From an uncultured Bacilli bacterium (lineage in GTDB: Bacteria; Bacillota_I; Bacilli_A; RF39; UBA660), in the NCBI GenBank assembly GCA_947626275.1, contig CANQRL010000003.1, positions 47,788 through 111,787 on the forward strand: 64,000 nt of DNA, in the 5' to 3' direction. Made by a program: the position numbers and the translations under genes. The notes below the pieces were generated by a model that saw nothing but the letters and a program-made list of their open reading frames with translations, was not told the DNA's origin and did not search any database. The stretch's first letter is position 1; every line of letters starts with the position of its first letter. Of this stretch, positions 44,039 to 54,117 are shown in pieces.

Positions 44039-45605
44039 GATACTGTCCAATCTTTTTTTGTTTTTCCACTTCGCCTAAATGTTCCTTTATCATTGCTTTC
44101 TTAAGAGCTAATAATTCTTCACTTAAGTCCACATAATACTCATGGAAGTCTCCCACTCTTTTTATTTCTGGATAGAGTGTTTGAAATTGCTGTTCGCAGT
44201 AAGCCGCACTTTCTAAAGTGGTAGGAACCTGATATACCAATTGACCATTTTGGAAAATAGGAACTTGTAATTCCCGTACTTCATAATCCGTAATCTCTTT
44301 TCTTTTCCATTCTTCTATTGGAGAAATTAAGGTATACCGTTCTTTCGAAATTTTTTCATGAGAAAGCGCTACCACATCCCCTAAAGCATATCCCGTTTCG
44401 CGGTCATAGAAACGATAAACTTTCTTATATCCCGGATTCGTAATCTTTACAGTAGAATCACTTAGCTTAATACGAGGAACCGGTTTACCATTTTCTAAAA
44501 CTGCTACCAATTTATAAACACCATTCATCCGACCAATAGGAGCAATCGCATTATCCCCTACTCCTTCATTATCAATAGGGGCATGAGAGTGTTTTAAATC
44601 CGTAATATCCTTCTCCGTTAATCCATTTGTCACAAAAATCTTTGTATCCGTCATACCCGCTTCATCCAATAATTTTCTTGCTTGTTTCGTAAGATAGTCT
44701 AAATCCCCACTATCAATTCGGATTCCTTTAAACGGATAGCCATTTGGAATGAGATAATCTTTCGCCACTTGAATAGCGGCAGGAATACCACTATATAACG
44801 TATTATAAGTATCTACTAGAGCAACAAAGTTATTAGGATTAGATTTCGCATAAGCCATAAAAGCGTCGTAATCATTTCCATAAAATTCAATGATTGCATG
44901 AGCCATTGTTCCAGACGGATGAAGTCCATATTGTTGGGCTGCTAGGACATTAGAGGTACTGACAAAGCCACCAATGGCGGCATGGCGAGATCCTTGTACA
45001 ACGGAAATCCCATGTCCTCGACGAGCTCCAAAATCGGCTATCTTAATAGGACTAGCTGCTGTAGAGAGTCGCTTCGTCGCCGTTGCAATTAAACTACCAT
45101 GGTTGAAATAAGCAAGCATCAAAGTCTCTAACAATTGTGCTTCAATAATATTAGCTTTTACCGTAATGACTGGTTCATTAGGGAAGATGGGAGTACCATC
45201 TGGGATTGCCCAAATATCTCCCGTAAACTTTAGATTTCGTAAGTAAGATAAAAATTCCTCTGTAAACTGTCCTGTTCCCCTTAAATAGACAATATCCCCA
45301 TAAGTAAAGTGAAAATTCTTAATGAAGTCAATAATTTCTTGTAGACCAGAACTAATGGTATATCCTCCATTAAACTGATGACTTCGGAAAAACACATCAA
45401 AATAAGCCTTGGTATCTTTATCCCCTGTATCAAAAAAAGTCTGTGACATGGTAAATTCATAAAAATCTACCAACATGGTTAAATTCGGTTTTTGATTTTT
45501 TAAAATGACTTCTTTTAACTCCTGCCAACTAGTGACATTTTCTTCCAATCCTAACAAATCTTTTATCTCTTGAAGGTTCATAACCTCTATTTTCTTTTCC
45601 ATCAT
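44031..45605 (-). CDS. pncB: nicotinate phosphoribosyltransferase
   Basis: Makes NaMN from nicotinate and PRPP. The 524-residue protein has MLVDFYEFTMSQTFFDTG near the start, then FGARRGHGISVVQGSRHAAI, GIPAAIQVAKDY and GIRIDSGDLDYLTKQARKLLDEAG, all family hallmarks. NAPRTase and nicotinamide-type enzymes are related, but the adjacent nicotinamidase argues for nicotinate as substrate. The ribosome site GAGGAG overlaps the pncA stop region. Confidence 0.93.
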   Translation of the reverse strand: MMEKKIEVMNLQEIKDLLGLEENVTSWQELKEVILKNQKPNLTMLVDFYEFTMSQTFFDTGDKDTKAYFDVFFRSHQFNGGYTISSGLQEIIDFIKNFHFTYGDIVYLRGTGQFTEEFLSYLRNLKFTGDIWAIPDGTPIFPNEPVITVKANIIEAQLLETLMLAYFNHGSLIATATKRLSTAASPIKIADFGARRGHGISVVQGSRHAAIGGFVSTSNVLAAQQYGLHPSGTMAHAIIEFYGNDYDAFMAYAKSNPNNFVALVDTYNTLYSGIPAAIQVAKDYLIPNGYPFKGIRIDSGDLDYLTKQARKLLDEAGMTDTKIFVTNGLTEKDITDLKHSHAPIDNEGVGDNAIAPIGRMNGVYKLVAVLENGKPVPRIKLSDSTVKITNPGYKKVYRFYDRETGYALGDVVALSHEKISKERYTLISPIEEWKRKEITDYEVRELQVPIFQNGQLVYQVPTTLESAAYCEQQFQTLYPEIKRVGDFHEYYVDLSEELLALKKAMIKEHLGEVEKQKKIGQYHA

Positions 45606-45612
45606 AATCTCC

Positions 45613-46266
45613 TCATTTCAATACCTTTTGGTATCCTTCTTCAATTTTTATTCCTGCTTGTTTCATAAACTGAAAAGCCATTTGATTCCACTGGTTACGA
45701 TCATGAATTCCTTCTTCCATCATTCTTCCCTCTGCATCGTAAACATGTGGTTTAATTTGAAAAGTCTCAACGGCTTCCTTTAAAACCATTATTTCTACTT
45801 CAATATCGAGTTCATCACATAACTTTTTTAGCGGAATCGCTAAATCCATTACACAGATATCTGTACAACATCCAACAATTTTTATCTTTTTAAATTTTGG
45901 ATTACGAATGAGCTGTTTGATAAACTCTAAGAAACCAGGAGCCCATATAGCACTCGTTGAATTTTTTAAAAAAGTATAACAGTACGGTTCTAAATCAGCG
46001 AGCTCTTCCACTAAATCAGCTTCCCAAGTTCCTTGTAGACAATGCTGTGGATGTACCTGAAACTCTTTGGCCTTTTTCGTATGATATTCCTTAATTACCG
46101 CAACACCTTTCTTAGGATTAGCTAAAGCTTCTTCCATAGAAGTACGAATCGCTGGTACAATATGCATAATATAAGGATCTGCCATCACGCCTCCTTTCGT
46201 AAAACCATTTACCATATCTACTACCATAAGTAATTCTTCCATTTCTCTTATTTCTACTTTTTTCAT
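45613..46266 (-). CDS. pncA: nicotinamidase-family isochorismatase-like hydrolase
   Basis: Deamidates nicotinamide to nicotinate, feeding PncB. The 217-residue protein shows LLMVVDMVNGFTKGG with the catalytic Asp, a Lys in the middle (FLKNSTSAI) and the nucleophile Cys in VGCCTDICVMDLAI. It is the first gene of the operon after the promoter with three operators. Confidence 0.9.
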   Translation of the reverse strand: MKKVEIREMEELLMVVDMVNGFTKGGVMADPYIMHIVPAIRTSMEEALANPKKGVAVIKEYHTKKAKEFQVHPQHCLQGTWEADLVEELADLEPYCYTFLKNSTSAIWAPGFLEFIKQLIRNPKFKKIKIVGCCTDICVMDLAIPLKKLCDELDIEVEIMVLKEAVETFQIKPHVYDAEGRMMEEGIHDRNQWNQMAFQFMKQAGIKIEEGYQKVLK

Positions 46267-46284
46267 ACAATCGCCTCTTTCTTT

Positions 46285-46397
46285 TTAACAAAATATTAAT
46301 AAGATAAAATGTTTTTTTAAGAGCTACTTCTTGCTCTGTTATTAACATTATATTAAAAAGCATTCTGCCTGTCAATATGTTTTTAACATTTTTTTAA
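46285..46397 (-). promoter_or_regulatory. pncA-operon promoter with three 15-bp operators
   Basis: On the minus strand TTGACA (46370-46375), 17 bases, TATAAT (46347-46352). Operator copies in plus-strand reading: TTAACATTATATTAA at 46342-46356 over the -10, TTAACATTTTTTTAA at 46383-46397, and TTAACAAAATATTAA at 46285-46299. The first two copies are 41 bases apart, as in the promoter near 40200. A hairpin AAGAGC/GCTCT lies at the transcript start. Confidence 0.75.
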
Positions 46398-46411
46398 AAA
46401 GTTCTTTTCCG

Positions 46412-46435
46412 CAAAAAAAAAGACACCGAAGTGTC
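46412..46435 (-). terminator. terminator of the ABC exporter gene
   Basis: GACACTTCGGTGTC followed by nine T residues on the minus strand, adjoining the stop codon. Confidence 0.9.
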
Positions 46436-48990
46436 TATTCTGTTCTGAGTGCTTCCACAGGATCTTTTCGAGATGCCATACGAGCTGGGAAAACGCCTGC
46501 AAATAACGTTAGCAATACGCTGACTGCTACTAAAATAATCGCTCCCGCAATTGGTAACTTAGAAATATTAGAAATACCAGTTACTTGCTTAATTATCATA
46601 TTAATTGGAATATTTAAAAGAACGGTAATCGCAATTCCAAAGACACCAGCAGCAAATCCCTCAATAATGGTTTCTGCTCTAAATACTCTAGAAATATCTT
46701 TCTTACTAGCACCGATTGCTCTTAAAATACCAATTTCCTTAATTCTTTCTAGAACGGAAATGTAAGTAATAATTCCTATCATGATACTAGATACAATCAA
46801 GGAAATAGAGACAAAGGCAATTAAGACGTAACTAATAATATCGACGATAGTCGTTACCCCAGACATCATAACGCCAACAATATCCGTATAGTTGATAACG
46901 TCCTCTTCTTTTCCCTCTTCTTCTACCGCTTTATTGTAATCTGAAATAATATCTTGAATAGCTTCTTTTGATTTAAAATCTTTTGGATAGATTAAGATAG
47001 AGCTAGGGCTTTCTAAATCCACAATTCCTAATGTCTTAACATTATCCTCATAAGTTGCTCCATAGGTTTCCATGTAGTTAGAAATAACTTGCGCTAATTC
47101 TTCTTGTGATAACGTAGATAAATAAGCTTGCTGCTCTGGTGTTAAAGCGCTCATATCAAAGTTTTTATTATCACTATTGAACTCTAATCCCGTAAAGACA
47201 TTTCTCTCTGGATTTGCTAATTGCTCTTTGACAATATCCGTATTTTGAATTTTATCAATGACATATTTTGTAAGTTCTTTCGTATAACCAATTTCTCCAT
47301 GAGTAGATCCTAAAACAGCTTCCTCATTTGGACGAACAATACCAACAATCGTGATATCCTCTGCCTTGTCTACTACTTTCTTCATGAATTCTTGATCATC
47401 TTTTTTATTAATCCAAATGTCCCCTTGTTTGTCATAATAGTCTGTATTGAGAACAAGTTTGAAATCTAACCCTACTAGTTCATCAAATTCGTAAGAAGAA
47501 GATTCAAAAGAAACAGACTCTCCCATCGCAATTTTTTTGAATAAATCCTCTACTTCTTTTTGATCTTTCAAGCCTAGGGTATAAAGTGTGTAGTCACTAA
47601 TATTATTGTGCTCATCAACAATCAAAACCACTTCATTATACTTACTTGGCCATTTACCAGATACGACATCATATTGACTCTTGAGTAATTCCTCATTATC
47701 CATCAATTCAATCCAAACATTATATTGGCTCATGTTGAATGACATGGCATCACTACCGAAACCAATTTTATCCATAATAGGACTTGGGTTAATTTGAATA
47801 ATTTCTTTTTCGGTATCTTTACTGTAGAGTTGTAAATCTAGATTATACCGATATTGAATCGCATTCATATAAGTATTGATATCCGTCTTATCACTTTCAA
47901 TATATTGCTTAAATCTCTCCAAATTATTTTGACTAATTTGAGAAGTGACAGAAGTGACAATATCTCCTAAGATATCATTAGAATAAATTTTATCTAAATC
48001 GTGATTATCGTTTTGTCGATTTCCTGACATCGTATTCATCATAGCTGTCATATCAATCGTTGCTTCATCAATTTGAATTGGATAAGAAGATAAGGTATCC
48101 TCTTCCACCCTACTAATATAGCCTCTCACTCCACTAGATAGAGAAAGAATTAAAGCGATTCCAATAATTCCAATCGAACCAGCAAAAGCCGTTAAAATCG
48201 TTCTTCCTTTTTTCGTCATCAAATTATTTAAACTTAAAGAAAGAGCGGTCATAAAAGACATGTACGTTTTCTTTCCCGTTGATTTAGAACTTTTTTCAGG
48301 TTCCTTTTTGCCATCATAAGGATGAGAATCATCGGTAACCACACCATCTAATAATTTGATGGTACGAGTCGCATAATCATCTGCCAAATCAGGATTGTGC
48401 GTAACCATGATAACAAGTTTCTCCTGAGCAATTTCTTTTAAAATCTCCATAATTTGGATACTCGTCTCGGAATCAAGCGCCCCAGTTGGCTCATCAGCAA
48501 GCAAAATATCTGGATTATTGACAAGAGCACGCGCAATCGCTACCCTCTGCATCTGTCCACCAGACATCTGATTTGGTTTCTTGTTAATTTGATCTTCCAA
48601 TCCTACCTTTTTTAATACTTCTAAAGCTCTTTTTCGTCTCTCTGTTTTAGAAACACCAGAAAGCGTAAGCGCTAACTCGACATTTGATAAAACCGTTTGA
48701 TGAGGAATTAAGTTATAATTTTGAAAGACAAAACCAACAGAATGGTTGCGATAAGTATCCCAATCACGATCCGTAAATTCTTTGGTCGATTTTTCATTAA
48801 TGATTAAATCCCCTTTCGTATAGCGATCTAATCCACCGATAATATTTAATAAGGTCGTTTTACCACAACCACTTTGCCCCAAAATAGCAACAAATTCGCT
48901 TTCTCGGAAGGAAATATCAATTCCCTTTAAAGCCTCTATTTTGGTATCGCCCATTTCATAGGTTTTCGTAATTCCTTTTAGCTTTAACAC
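46435..48990 (-). CDS. fused MacB-like ABC transporter
   Basis: An 851-residue protein. An ABC ATPase (about 1-225) has Walker A GQSGCGKTTLLN, signature MSGGQMQRVAIARAL and Walker B ILLADEPTGALD. A first membrane span follows (about 265-290), then a large extracellular domain (about 300-680), then three spans of FtsX type near the C-terminus with VLERIKEIGILRAIGASKKD. This is the layout of MacB/LolD-like mechanotransmission transporters, often used for peptide or antibiotic efflux. GTG 48990 is selected because AAGGTGAT lies before it. The fusion of ATPase and permease is usual for a subset. Confidence 0.9.
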   Translation of the reverse strand: MLKLKGITKTYEMGDTKIEALKGIDISFRESEFVAILGQSGCGKTTLLNIIGGLDRYTKGDLIINEKSTKEFTDRDWDTYRNHSVGFVFQNYNLIPHQTVLSNVELALTLSGVSKTERRKRALEVLKKVGLEDQINKKPNQMSGGQMQRVAIARALVNNPDILLADEPTGALDSETSIQIMEILKEIAQEKLVIMVTHNPDLADDYATRTIKLLDGVVTDDSHPYDGKKEPEKSSKSTGKKTYMSFMTALSLSLNNLMTKKGRTILTAFAGSIGIIGIALILSLSSGVRGYISRVEEDTLSSYPIQIDEATIDMTAMMNTMSGNRQNDNHDLDKIYSNDILGDIVTSVTSQISQNNLERFKQYIESDKTDINTYMNAIQYRYNLDLQLYSKDTEKEIIQINPSPIMDKIGFGSDAMSFNMSQYNVWIELMDNEELLKSQYDVVSGKWPSKYNEVVLIVDEHNNISDYTLYTLGLKDQKEVEDLFKKIAMGESVSFESSSYEFDELVGLDFKLVLNTDYYDKQGDIWINKKDDQEFMKKVVDKAEDITIVGIVRPNEEAVLGSTHGEIGYTKELTKYVIDKIQNTDIVKEQLANPERNVFTGLEFNSDNKNFDMSALTPEQQAYLSTLSQEELAQVISNYMETYGATYEDNVKTLGIVDLESPSSILIYPKDFKSKEAIQDIISDYNKAVEEEGKEEDVINYTDIVGVMMSGVTTIVDIISYVLIAFVSISLIVSSIMIGIITYISVLERIKEIGILRAIGASKKDISRVFRAETIIEGFAAGVFGIAITVLLNIPINMIIKQVTGISNISKLPIAGAIILVAVSVLLTLFAGVFPARMASRKDPVEALRTE

Positions 48991-49096
48991 ACTATCACCT
49001 TTCCTTTGATGACAAATTTTCAATCCTACTTGTTTAGTATAACATACCTACCTATAACTTTCAACTAAAAAGCCATTAAAAATTATTAAAAAAAGG

Positions 49097-50092
49097 CTAT
49101 AAGCCTTCTTCCATTTTCTGTAAAAACTCACTCTCTTTTGTATACCATTTTCCATCGATATAATATTCTTGTGTCTTTCCATAATGAACTATCGACCGAA
49201 GAGGATATTCGGAATTCTGATCCAATTCCTCAATGATATGATGAATCTCTTCAGGATGAGCCAAAATACTAAAAGTCGCATCTAAAACCAACCTTTTATC
49301 CTGATTAAAGTTGTTAAGCGTTAAAGTGGCTGGATAGACAAATGATATCTTATTCTCAACAAGGTTACCACGTGTCATAGTTCTTAAACCGTTTACTTTG
49401 TCGTAGAAATAGAATTGATAGTCTACTTTTCTATCAGGTTGTTTTTCTTGAAAAAAGTCCCCGATGCTTGTATACATAATTTCATAAGAGGCAACCGCCA
49501 TCCGTTTATCAAAATTTTTCTCACCATCATAAGTAATCGTTCGAGTTTGTCCACTACTATCTTTATATTCAATCAAATACGCATAATTCGTCTTGGATGG
49601 CATACACTTCAACTTTTCTTTCAAAGTGTTATTGATGGGTGTTACTTTTTCCACATCAATGTGCATATCTTCCCCGTATTCTTCCTCTAATTTTTGAGAA
49701 ATTTGTTCTTGCGTTTTTTGAACAAGTCCACACTCATCTGGTTGAATGACTGTAATTCCTTTAAAATGATAACTAGAAAAAGTTCTTCGAAAGTAACTTC
49801 TCTCTTTGATATATCCCCAAAATGGACTCATGATAAAAACAAATCCTAAAATCAAAGCAAAAATCCTCGTTGTACTATTTTTATATTTGGTTCCTAATAT
49901 TATGAGAAAGATACTAAAGACAAATCCCAAAATACAAATATAGGTATCACTTCCAACCATGAATTGAGCCGCCAAAGAAACAATATCAAAGATAGAAGAA
50001 TAAAATGGAATCATAAAAATAAGCATTCCGATTAAAAGGATAATAAATAGGGCATCCCCTATTCCTATTTTTTTCTTTCGCGGACCTACCAT
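49097..50092 (-). CDS. membrane protein of unknown function
   Basis: A 331-residue protein. The start is basic (VGPRKKKIGIGD), then three to four membrane spans follow (about 13-105), with a C-terminal domain of about 220 residues predicted outside the cell (from ERSYFRRTFSSYHFKG). I recognise no family. It is preceded by no close gene on its strand and followed, 107 bases on, by the ABC exporter, with which it could be functionally linked. Confidence 0.7.
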   Translation of the reverse strand: MVGPRKKKIGIGDALFIILLIGMLIFMIPFYSSIFDIVSLAAQFMVGSDTYICILGFVFSIFLIILGTKYKNSTTRIFALILGFVFIMSPFWGYIKERSYFRRTFSSYHFKGITVIQPDECGLVQKTQEQISQKLEEEYGEDMHIDVEKVTPINNTLKEKLKCMPSKTNYAYLIEYKDSSGQTRTITYDGEKNFDKRMAVASYEIMYTSIGDFFQEKQPDRKVDYQFYFYDKVNGLRTMTRGNLVENKISFVYPATLTLNNFNQDKRLVLDATFSILAHPEEIHHIIEELDQNSEYPLRSIVHYGKTQEYYIDGKWYTKESEFLQKMEEGL

Positions 50093-50305
50093 ATGTACCC
50101 CTCACTAACTTCTATTACAAGTATACCATAATCCTTGAAAGAATTTTATCCTAAAATTCGAAAAAAGAAAAAATTTGTACTTTTCAAATTCCTTTTTTTT
50201 TAATAATCAAAGTACAAGTGAGGAATGTTCTCCTACCCGCCTACTAGTTTCTCTCATGAAGAGATAAAAGAAAAAAATAGTACCTAAAAACTGAAAGCAA
50301 AATAA

Positions 50306-50328
50306 AAACCCTTTAAAATAAAGGGTTT
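50306..50328 (-). terminator. terminator of tRNA-Arg(CCU)
   Basis: AAACCCTTT and AAAGGGTTT form a stem. On the minus strand TTTT follows. The remaining gap 50093-50305 has no gene I can support. Confidence 0.75.
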
Positions 50329-50338
50329 ATAAGTAAAA

Positions 50339-50414
50339 TGGTCTCCCCAGTAGGATTCGAACCTACCTTTCACCCTTAGGAGGGGCGCGCACTATCCTAA
50401 TATGCTATGAGGAG
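50339..50414 (-). tRNA. tRNA-Arg (anticodon CCU)
   Basis: On the minus strand the acceptor CTCCTCA pairs with TGGGGAG, the anticodon loop CTCCTAA gives CCT, the T arm contains GGTTCGAATCC and CCA is encoded. It reads AGG codons. Confidence 0.93.
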
Positions 50415-50423
50415 AGGAAAAAA

Positions 50424-51056
50424 TTAGTATCTACCTAATTTTTTTATTTTTTGACGCAATTTTTTTCTCTGGTAATTGCTTTTTCCAAGTTCTCGCAACT
50501 GTACTCCATCACCAATTCTTGTTGCAATAGCATAATAATCATATGGAGAATAACTAAACTCAGTGGATAATTCATAGGAATTTCGAAGGGTAATATCTAA
50601 AGTATCCATATCGCATATATTCCGAGGAAAGAAATCATAACTGCCGATTTCCGCTCTCCAAGGGCGTTTCAAAACATATCTTTTCCCCGTTGTTAAGTTA
50701 TCTAAAAAAGCTTGATAACGGAGATAGTAACTTCCGATATGAATTCTTCCACCTGAGATATCACAAGTCATCATTTTGGCAGCTCTACACTCTTGAAATT
50801 GAGGATATAACAAGACTTCATCGCCAGAAAATAAGGAATGACTCGTGTGTGGAAGTATCTCCATCTCCACCCACTCATCTATTTCTACAAGAGGATCGTC
50901 ATAATGATTAGAAATAATTTGGCTATGAAGGCGATTATCAGCCATCGCTCTTAGTTCTTGATCTCTTTTCCTTAAAATTTGGTTTTTGATATTTTCATCA
51001 GTTTCGGCTTCTATTTCTTCTAAACTGTATAATGAATAATCCTCTACTTTTAACAT
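50424..51056 (-). CDS. unknown cytosolic protein
   Basis: A 210-residue protein, acidic at the start (YSLYSLEEIEAETDENIKNQ) and basic at the end (KSNYQRKKLRQKIKKLGRY). The middle contains ICDMDTLDITLRNSYELSTE. There is no signal peptide or membrane span. ATG 51056 has GGTGG ahead. It follows an HD-domain gene on the same strand. I recognise no family. Confidence 0.7.
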   Translation of the reverse strand: MLKVEDYSLYSLEEIEAETDENIKNQILRKRDQELRAMADNRLHSQIISNHYDDPLVEIDEWVEMEILPHTSHSLFSGDEVLLYPQFQECRAAKMMTCDISGGRIHIGSYYLRYQAFLDNLTTGKRYVLKRPWRAEIGSYDFFPRNICDMDTLDITLRNSYELSTEFSYSPYDYYAIATRIGDGVQLRELGKSNYQRKKLRQKIKKLGRY

Positions 51057-51121
51057 CAAAACCACCTAATAATCATTATAGAGAGTTTTTTCTCCTTTGT
51101 AAAGAAAAAAGAGAATGGATT

Positions 51122-51643
51122 TTAACCTATTCTCATCATATGCAATAAGATAATGATATAAAAATTTACCATGTATGTTAATTGATGACTAAACTTGTGA
51201 CCAAATTCAACCGTACTAATTCCTTTATCTACGAAATTGACAACCCAACTTTCCGCATATTTAGGAACTTTCACGTCCAATGGAAACATATGCGTTCTAA
51301 TAATATCTTCCTCTTTTTCTGATAAAGAGAAAAACTTTTTAGCATTTGAAACAGCAGCTTCTGGGTGTCTAACGGTATATAACAAAACTTTATCCTTTAG
51401 TTTTCCTTGATCATATACACTATCTAAATAGAAGTCATGCAATAACCCAGCTCGGGCAACTTCTCTATAATCTAATCCTAAACTTTTTGCAATCTTGTAT
51501 GAATAATAAGATACCTTTAGTAAATGATTTAAACGAGTACTATCATGATGTCTAATCTCTTTCATTTTCCCACTAAATTCCTTTTCGGATAAGATGGAAG
51601 AAACGATATTATTGTATTCTTCATCTTGAATCATTCTATCCAT
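51122..51643 (-). CDS. HD-domain phosphohydrolase-like protein
   Basis: A 173-residue protein with an HD pattern: RLNHLLKVSYYSYKIAKSLG, RAGLLHDFYLDS (His-Asp) and RTHMFPLDVKVPKYAESWVVNFVDK. HD proteins hydrolyse phosphates on nucleotides or second messengers. The C-terminus (MVNFYIIILLHMM) is hydrophobic. The substrate is unknown. Confidence 0.82.
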   Translation of the reverse strand: MDRMIQDEEYNNIVSSILSEKEFSGKMKEIRHHDSTRLNHLLKVSYYSYKIAKSLGLDYREVARAGLLHDFYLDSVYDQGKLKDKVLLYTVRHPEAAVSNAKKFFSLSEKEEDIIRTHMFPLDVKVPKYAESWVVNFVDKGISTVEFGHKFSHQLTYMVNFYIIILLHMMRIG

Positions 51644-51706
51644 TTTTTATCTCACCTCAAACATCAACATTATACCATAATTATGATAAATAGCAAATCG
51701 ACGGTG

Positions 51707-52789
51707 TCACTCAATTGTCAGTGTTCTATCTGTTGGCTGAATTTCAATATAGGTATTTCCATCATTAACCTTTATTTCCTCACCATTTAAATACCGGTAA
51801 ACTGTTTGGGAACCACGTCTTTGTTTTTCCCATGTAATAGGAACTGCATACCCGTTTGAAATATAATATCCACTTCCTCCTCCAGTCGTTGTCATTGCCT
51901 GTCTTCCTTTGGAGTCAATCGTTTCGGTTGGAATTTGATACGTAATAATGTTTTTAGCGGTATATTGTTTTTTCGTAATATAATCTACATGCTCATAATC
52001 AGCCTTAGCTGTTCCTTGGAAACGCAAATAAACCTTATTTACGGAATCATATTCAAAAGTAGTAGATCTACTTCCAGAATATACAATCAATACCTTGTTG
52101 GCAGGAATAGCACCCTTCATGGCACTTAAATCGATTTCGTCTACACTATATTGTAGTAATAAAGGCATTTCCGTTGTAGTTCGATAGTTGTATTTCGAAA
52201 TCGCTTTTTGAATCAATTCCATCGACGTAAAGGCCGTATGCTCGGTTGCTAATCCAAGGGAACGATCTCTCCAGAACCCAGCACTATAAGTCATTCCATT
52301 CACATTATTAACGCCCAATGTAGAAATATCGGATAAAGCTTTTTCACTTGCTCCAAAATGGATATATAACGCATCATTTTCTAACGCGTAATCTAAAAAA
52401 TAAGGTCTAGAACTACGAACACTTCCTATTCGCTCTGTATTGGCATCTTTAAAAAGAGCCATGAGACGCGTATAGCCACCCTCCACTAACATTTCATATA
52501 CGATATAGGCATCTTGTAGTCCAGACTGATATCCCCACACGGTAGAAATGTTATTGTACATAACCGCAATATTACGACTATTAGAATCTTCATCGACAAT
52601 TTTCACTTTTTTTACTTCCGGTGGTTTTTCCTCTTTTTTCGGTTCTTCCACTTTATTTTTTTCTTCTTTGTTAGAACCTAATACTTTAGGAAGAAGGAAA
52701 ACACCTCCTACACTTAAAAGAACAAGTAAAAATAGAACGAGAAATACTTTCGCGACTCTCTTTTTTTTCAATTTTCTCTTCTTTGCCAT
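51707..52789 (-). CDS. YerB-like DUF3048 membrane-anchored protein
   Basis: A 360-residue protein. A Lys-rich start and one membrane segment (about 13-32) are followed by a Lys/Glu/Pro linker. A DUF3048 domain follows, with RNIAVMYNNISTVWGYQSGL, LVEGGYTRLMALF, and GSVRSSRPYFLDYALENDAL. It ends in beta-rich sequence. YerB is an outer-surface protein of unknown function in Bacillus. The lipobox of YerB is absent here; the anchor is a membrane span. Confidence 0.87.
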   Translation of the reverse strand: MAKKRKLKKKRVAKVFLVLFLLVLLSVGGVFLLPKVLGSNKEEKNKVEEPKKEEKPPEVKKVKIVDEDSNSRNIAVMYNNISTVWGYQSGLQDAYIVYEMLVEGGYTRLMALFKDANTERIGSVRSSRPYFLDYALENDALYIHFGASEKALSDISTLGVNNVNGMTYSAGFWRDRSLGLATEHTAFTSMELIQKAISKYNYRTTTEMPLLLQYSVDEIDLSAMKGAIPANKVLIVYSGSRSTTFEYDSVNKVYLRFQGTAKADYEHVDYITKKQYTAKNIITYQIPTETIDSKGRQAMTTTGGGSGYYISNGYAVPITWEKQRRGSQTVYRYLNGEEIKVNDGNTYIEIQPTDRTLTIE

Positions 52790-52905
52790 TCTACCACTAC
52801 CTTTTTTTCCATTATACCATAGGAAAAAAGCAGTAAAAAAAAGAAAAGCTTTTTTTCTTACAATTTGACACTTATTTTATTTTTATTTGACAAAAAAAAG
52901 AAAGA

Positions 52906-54105
52906 TTAACGAATCTTTCCTTTTACACCTTTCGTACTTTTTAATCCTTTACTACCCATGACATAGCCACTTAAGATATTCGTATCAAAAGAATAAATTT
53001 TACGACTCTTGTCTTTATAGTCTTTAATAGCGAGTGTGAGTAAATCATCCAAGAGTTCTTCATATTTCTTACCAGCTGGTTCCCATAAGTAGAAAGATAA
53101 ACTACCAGGAATCGTATTTGGTTCATTAACATATACTTTCTTTGTTTCTTTATCAATTAAGAAATCAATTCGACAAACACCGCTTAAATTTAAAGCCCGG
53201 AAGACAGCACAAGCTAAATCACGAACTTCTTTTTCCGTATTTTGATCAATCCTAGCAGGAATAAGCCGACTAGCACTTGCCATTCCTTTACTAGCTTTTC
53301 CTTTAGAACCACCAATATATTTATCTTGGTAGGTTAAAAATTCATCCGTAGATAAAATCTCTTCAATCTCACTCGTATCTTGATGCGCATAATTTCCAAG
53401 CACACTACAATTTACTTCCACCAAATTAGAAACCGCTTTTTCAACGATGATCTTTTGATCATACTGCATAGCCTCTTCAATCGCAGCTCCCAATTCTATC
53501 TCTGATTTTACATAAGAAATTCCGACACTGCTTCCCAAAGTAGCGGGTTTCACAATGACCGGTAATCCCATTTTACGGATACTTTTTAAAATCTCTTCTG
53601 GGGTCTCATTATACTCAGAATCATAGAACCAAACATAATCAACAATTGGCAAATTCATAGAGGCAAATACTTGCTTCATAACGACTTTATCTTGTCCTAA
53701 TGCGGAACCCAATACGCCACTTCCTACAAAAGGAATTCCAACTGTCCGTAAATAGCCATGAAGAGTTCCATCCTCCACATTATTTCCATGTACAATTGGA
53801 AAGGCAATATCCAAATCGGTAATCGTTTTTCGGAACAAGCCTTTGGTTTTTTCTAGATAGAATTTCCCATTTCGAGAAAGTAAGGTACAAGGAGTTGCAT
53901 ACTTTTTTAAATCCTTAAAATCTTTATATACTTCTATATCTAGAAGCATATGACCGGTATACCAAGTTCTATCTTTTGCAATATAGATAGGAATAATATC
54001 ATATTTCTCACGATTCATACTTTCAATCGCTTGTAATGCCGAAATGATACTTACCTCATGTTCTACTGTTTCTCCACCAAAAATAACACCAACTTTTATT
54101 TTCAT
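52906..54105 (-). CDS. ddl: D-alanine-D-alanine ligase
   Basis: Joins two D-Ala for peptidoglycan. The 399-residue protein has VGVIFGGETVEHEVSIISAL, FPIVHGNNVEDGTLHGYL, PVIVKPATLGSSVGISYVK and RIDFLIDKETKKVYVNEPNT for ATP-grasp binding. A C-terminal extension of about 45 residues goes beyond the usual length of about 350. It is 12 bases downstream of murF, so precursor and ligase are made together. Confidence 0.94.
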   Translation of the reverse strand: MKIKVGVIFGGETVEHEVSIISALQAIESMNREKYDIIPIYIAKDRTWYTGHMLLDIEVYKDFKDLKKYATPCTLLSRNGKFYLEKTKGLFRKTITDLDIAFPIVHGNNVEDGTLHGYLRTVGIPFVGSGVLGSALGQDKVVMKQVFASMNLPIVDYVWFYDSEYNETPEEILKSIRKMGLPVIVKPATLGSSVGISYVKSEIELGAAIEEAMQYDQKIIVEKAVSNLVEVNCSVLGNYAHQDTSEIEEILSTDEFLTYQDKYIGGSKGKASKGMASASRLIPARIDQNTEKEVRDLACAVFRALNLSGVCRIDFLIDKETKKVYVNEPNTIPGSLSFYLWEPAGKKYEELLDDLLTLAIKDYKDKSRKIYSFDTNILSGYVMGSKGLKSTKGVKGKIR

Positions 54106-54117
54106 AATCCACTTCCT

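Noticed and set aside
50093..50305. Small RNA gene (6S-like) in the gap
   Set aside because: No long paired structure or promoter could be supported by eye.
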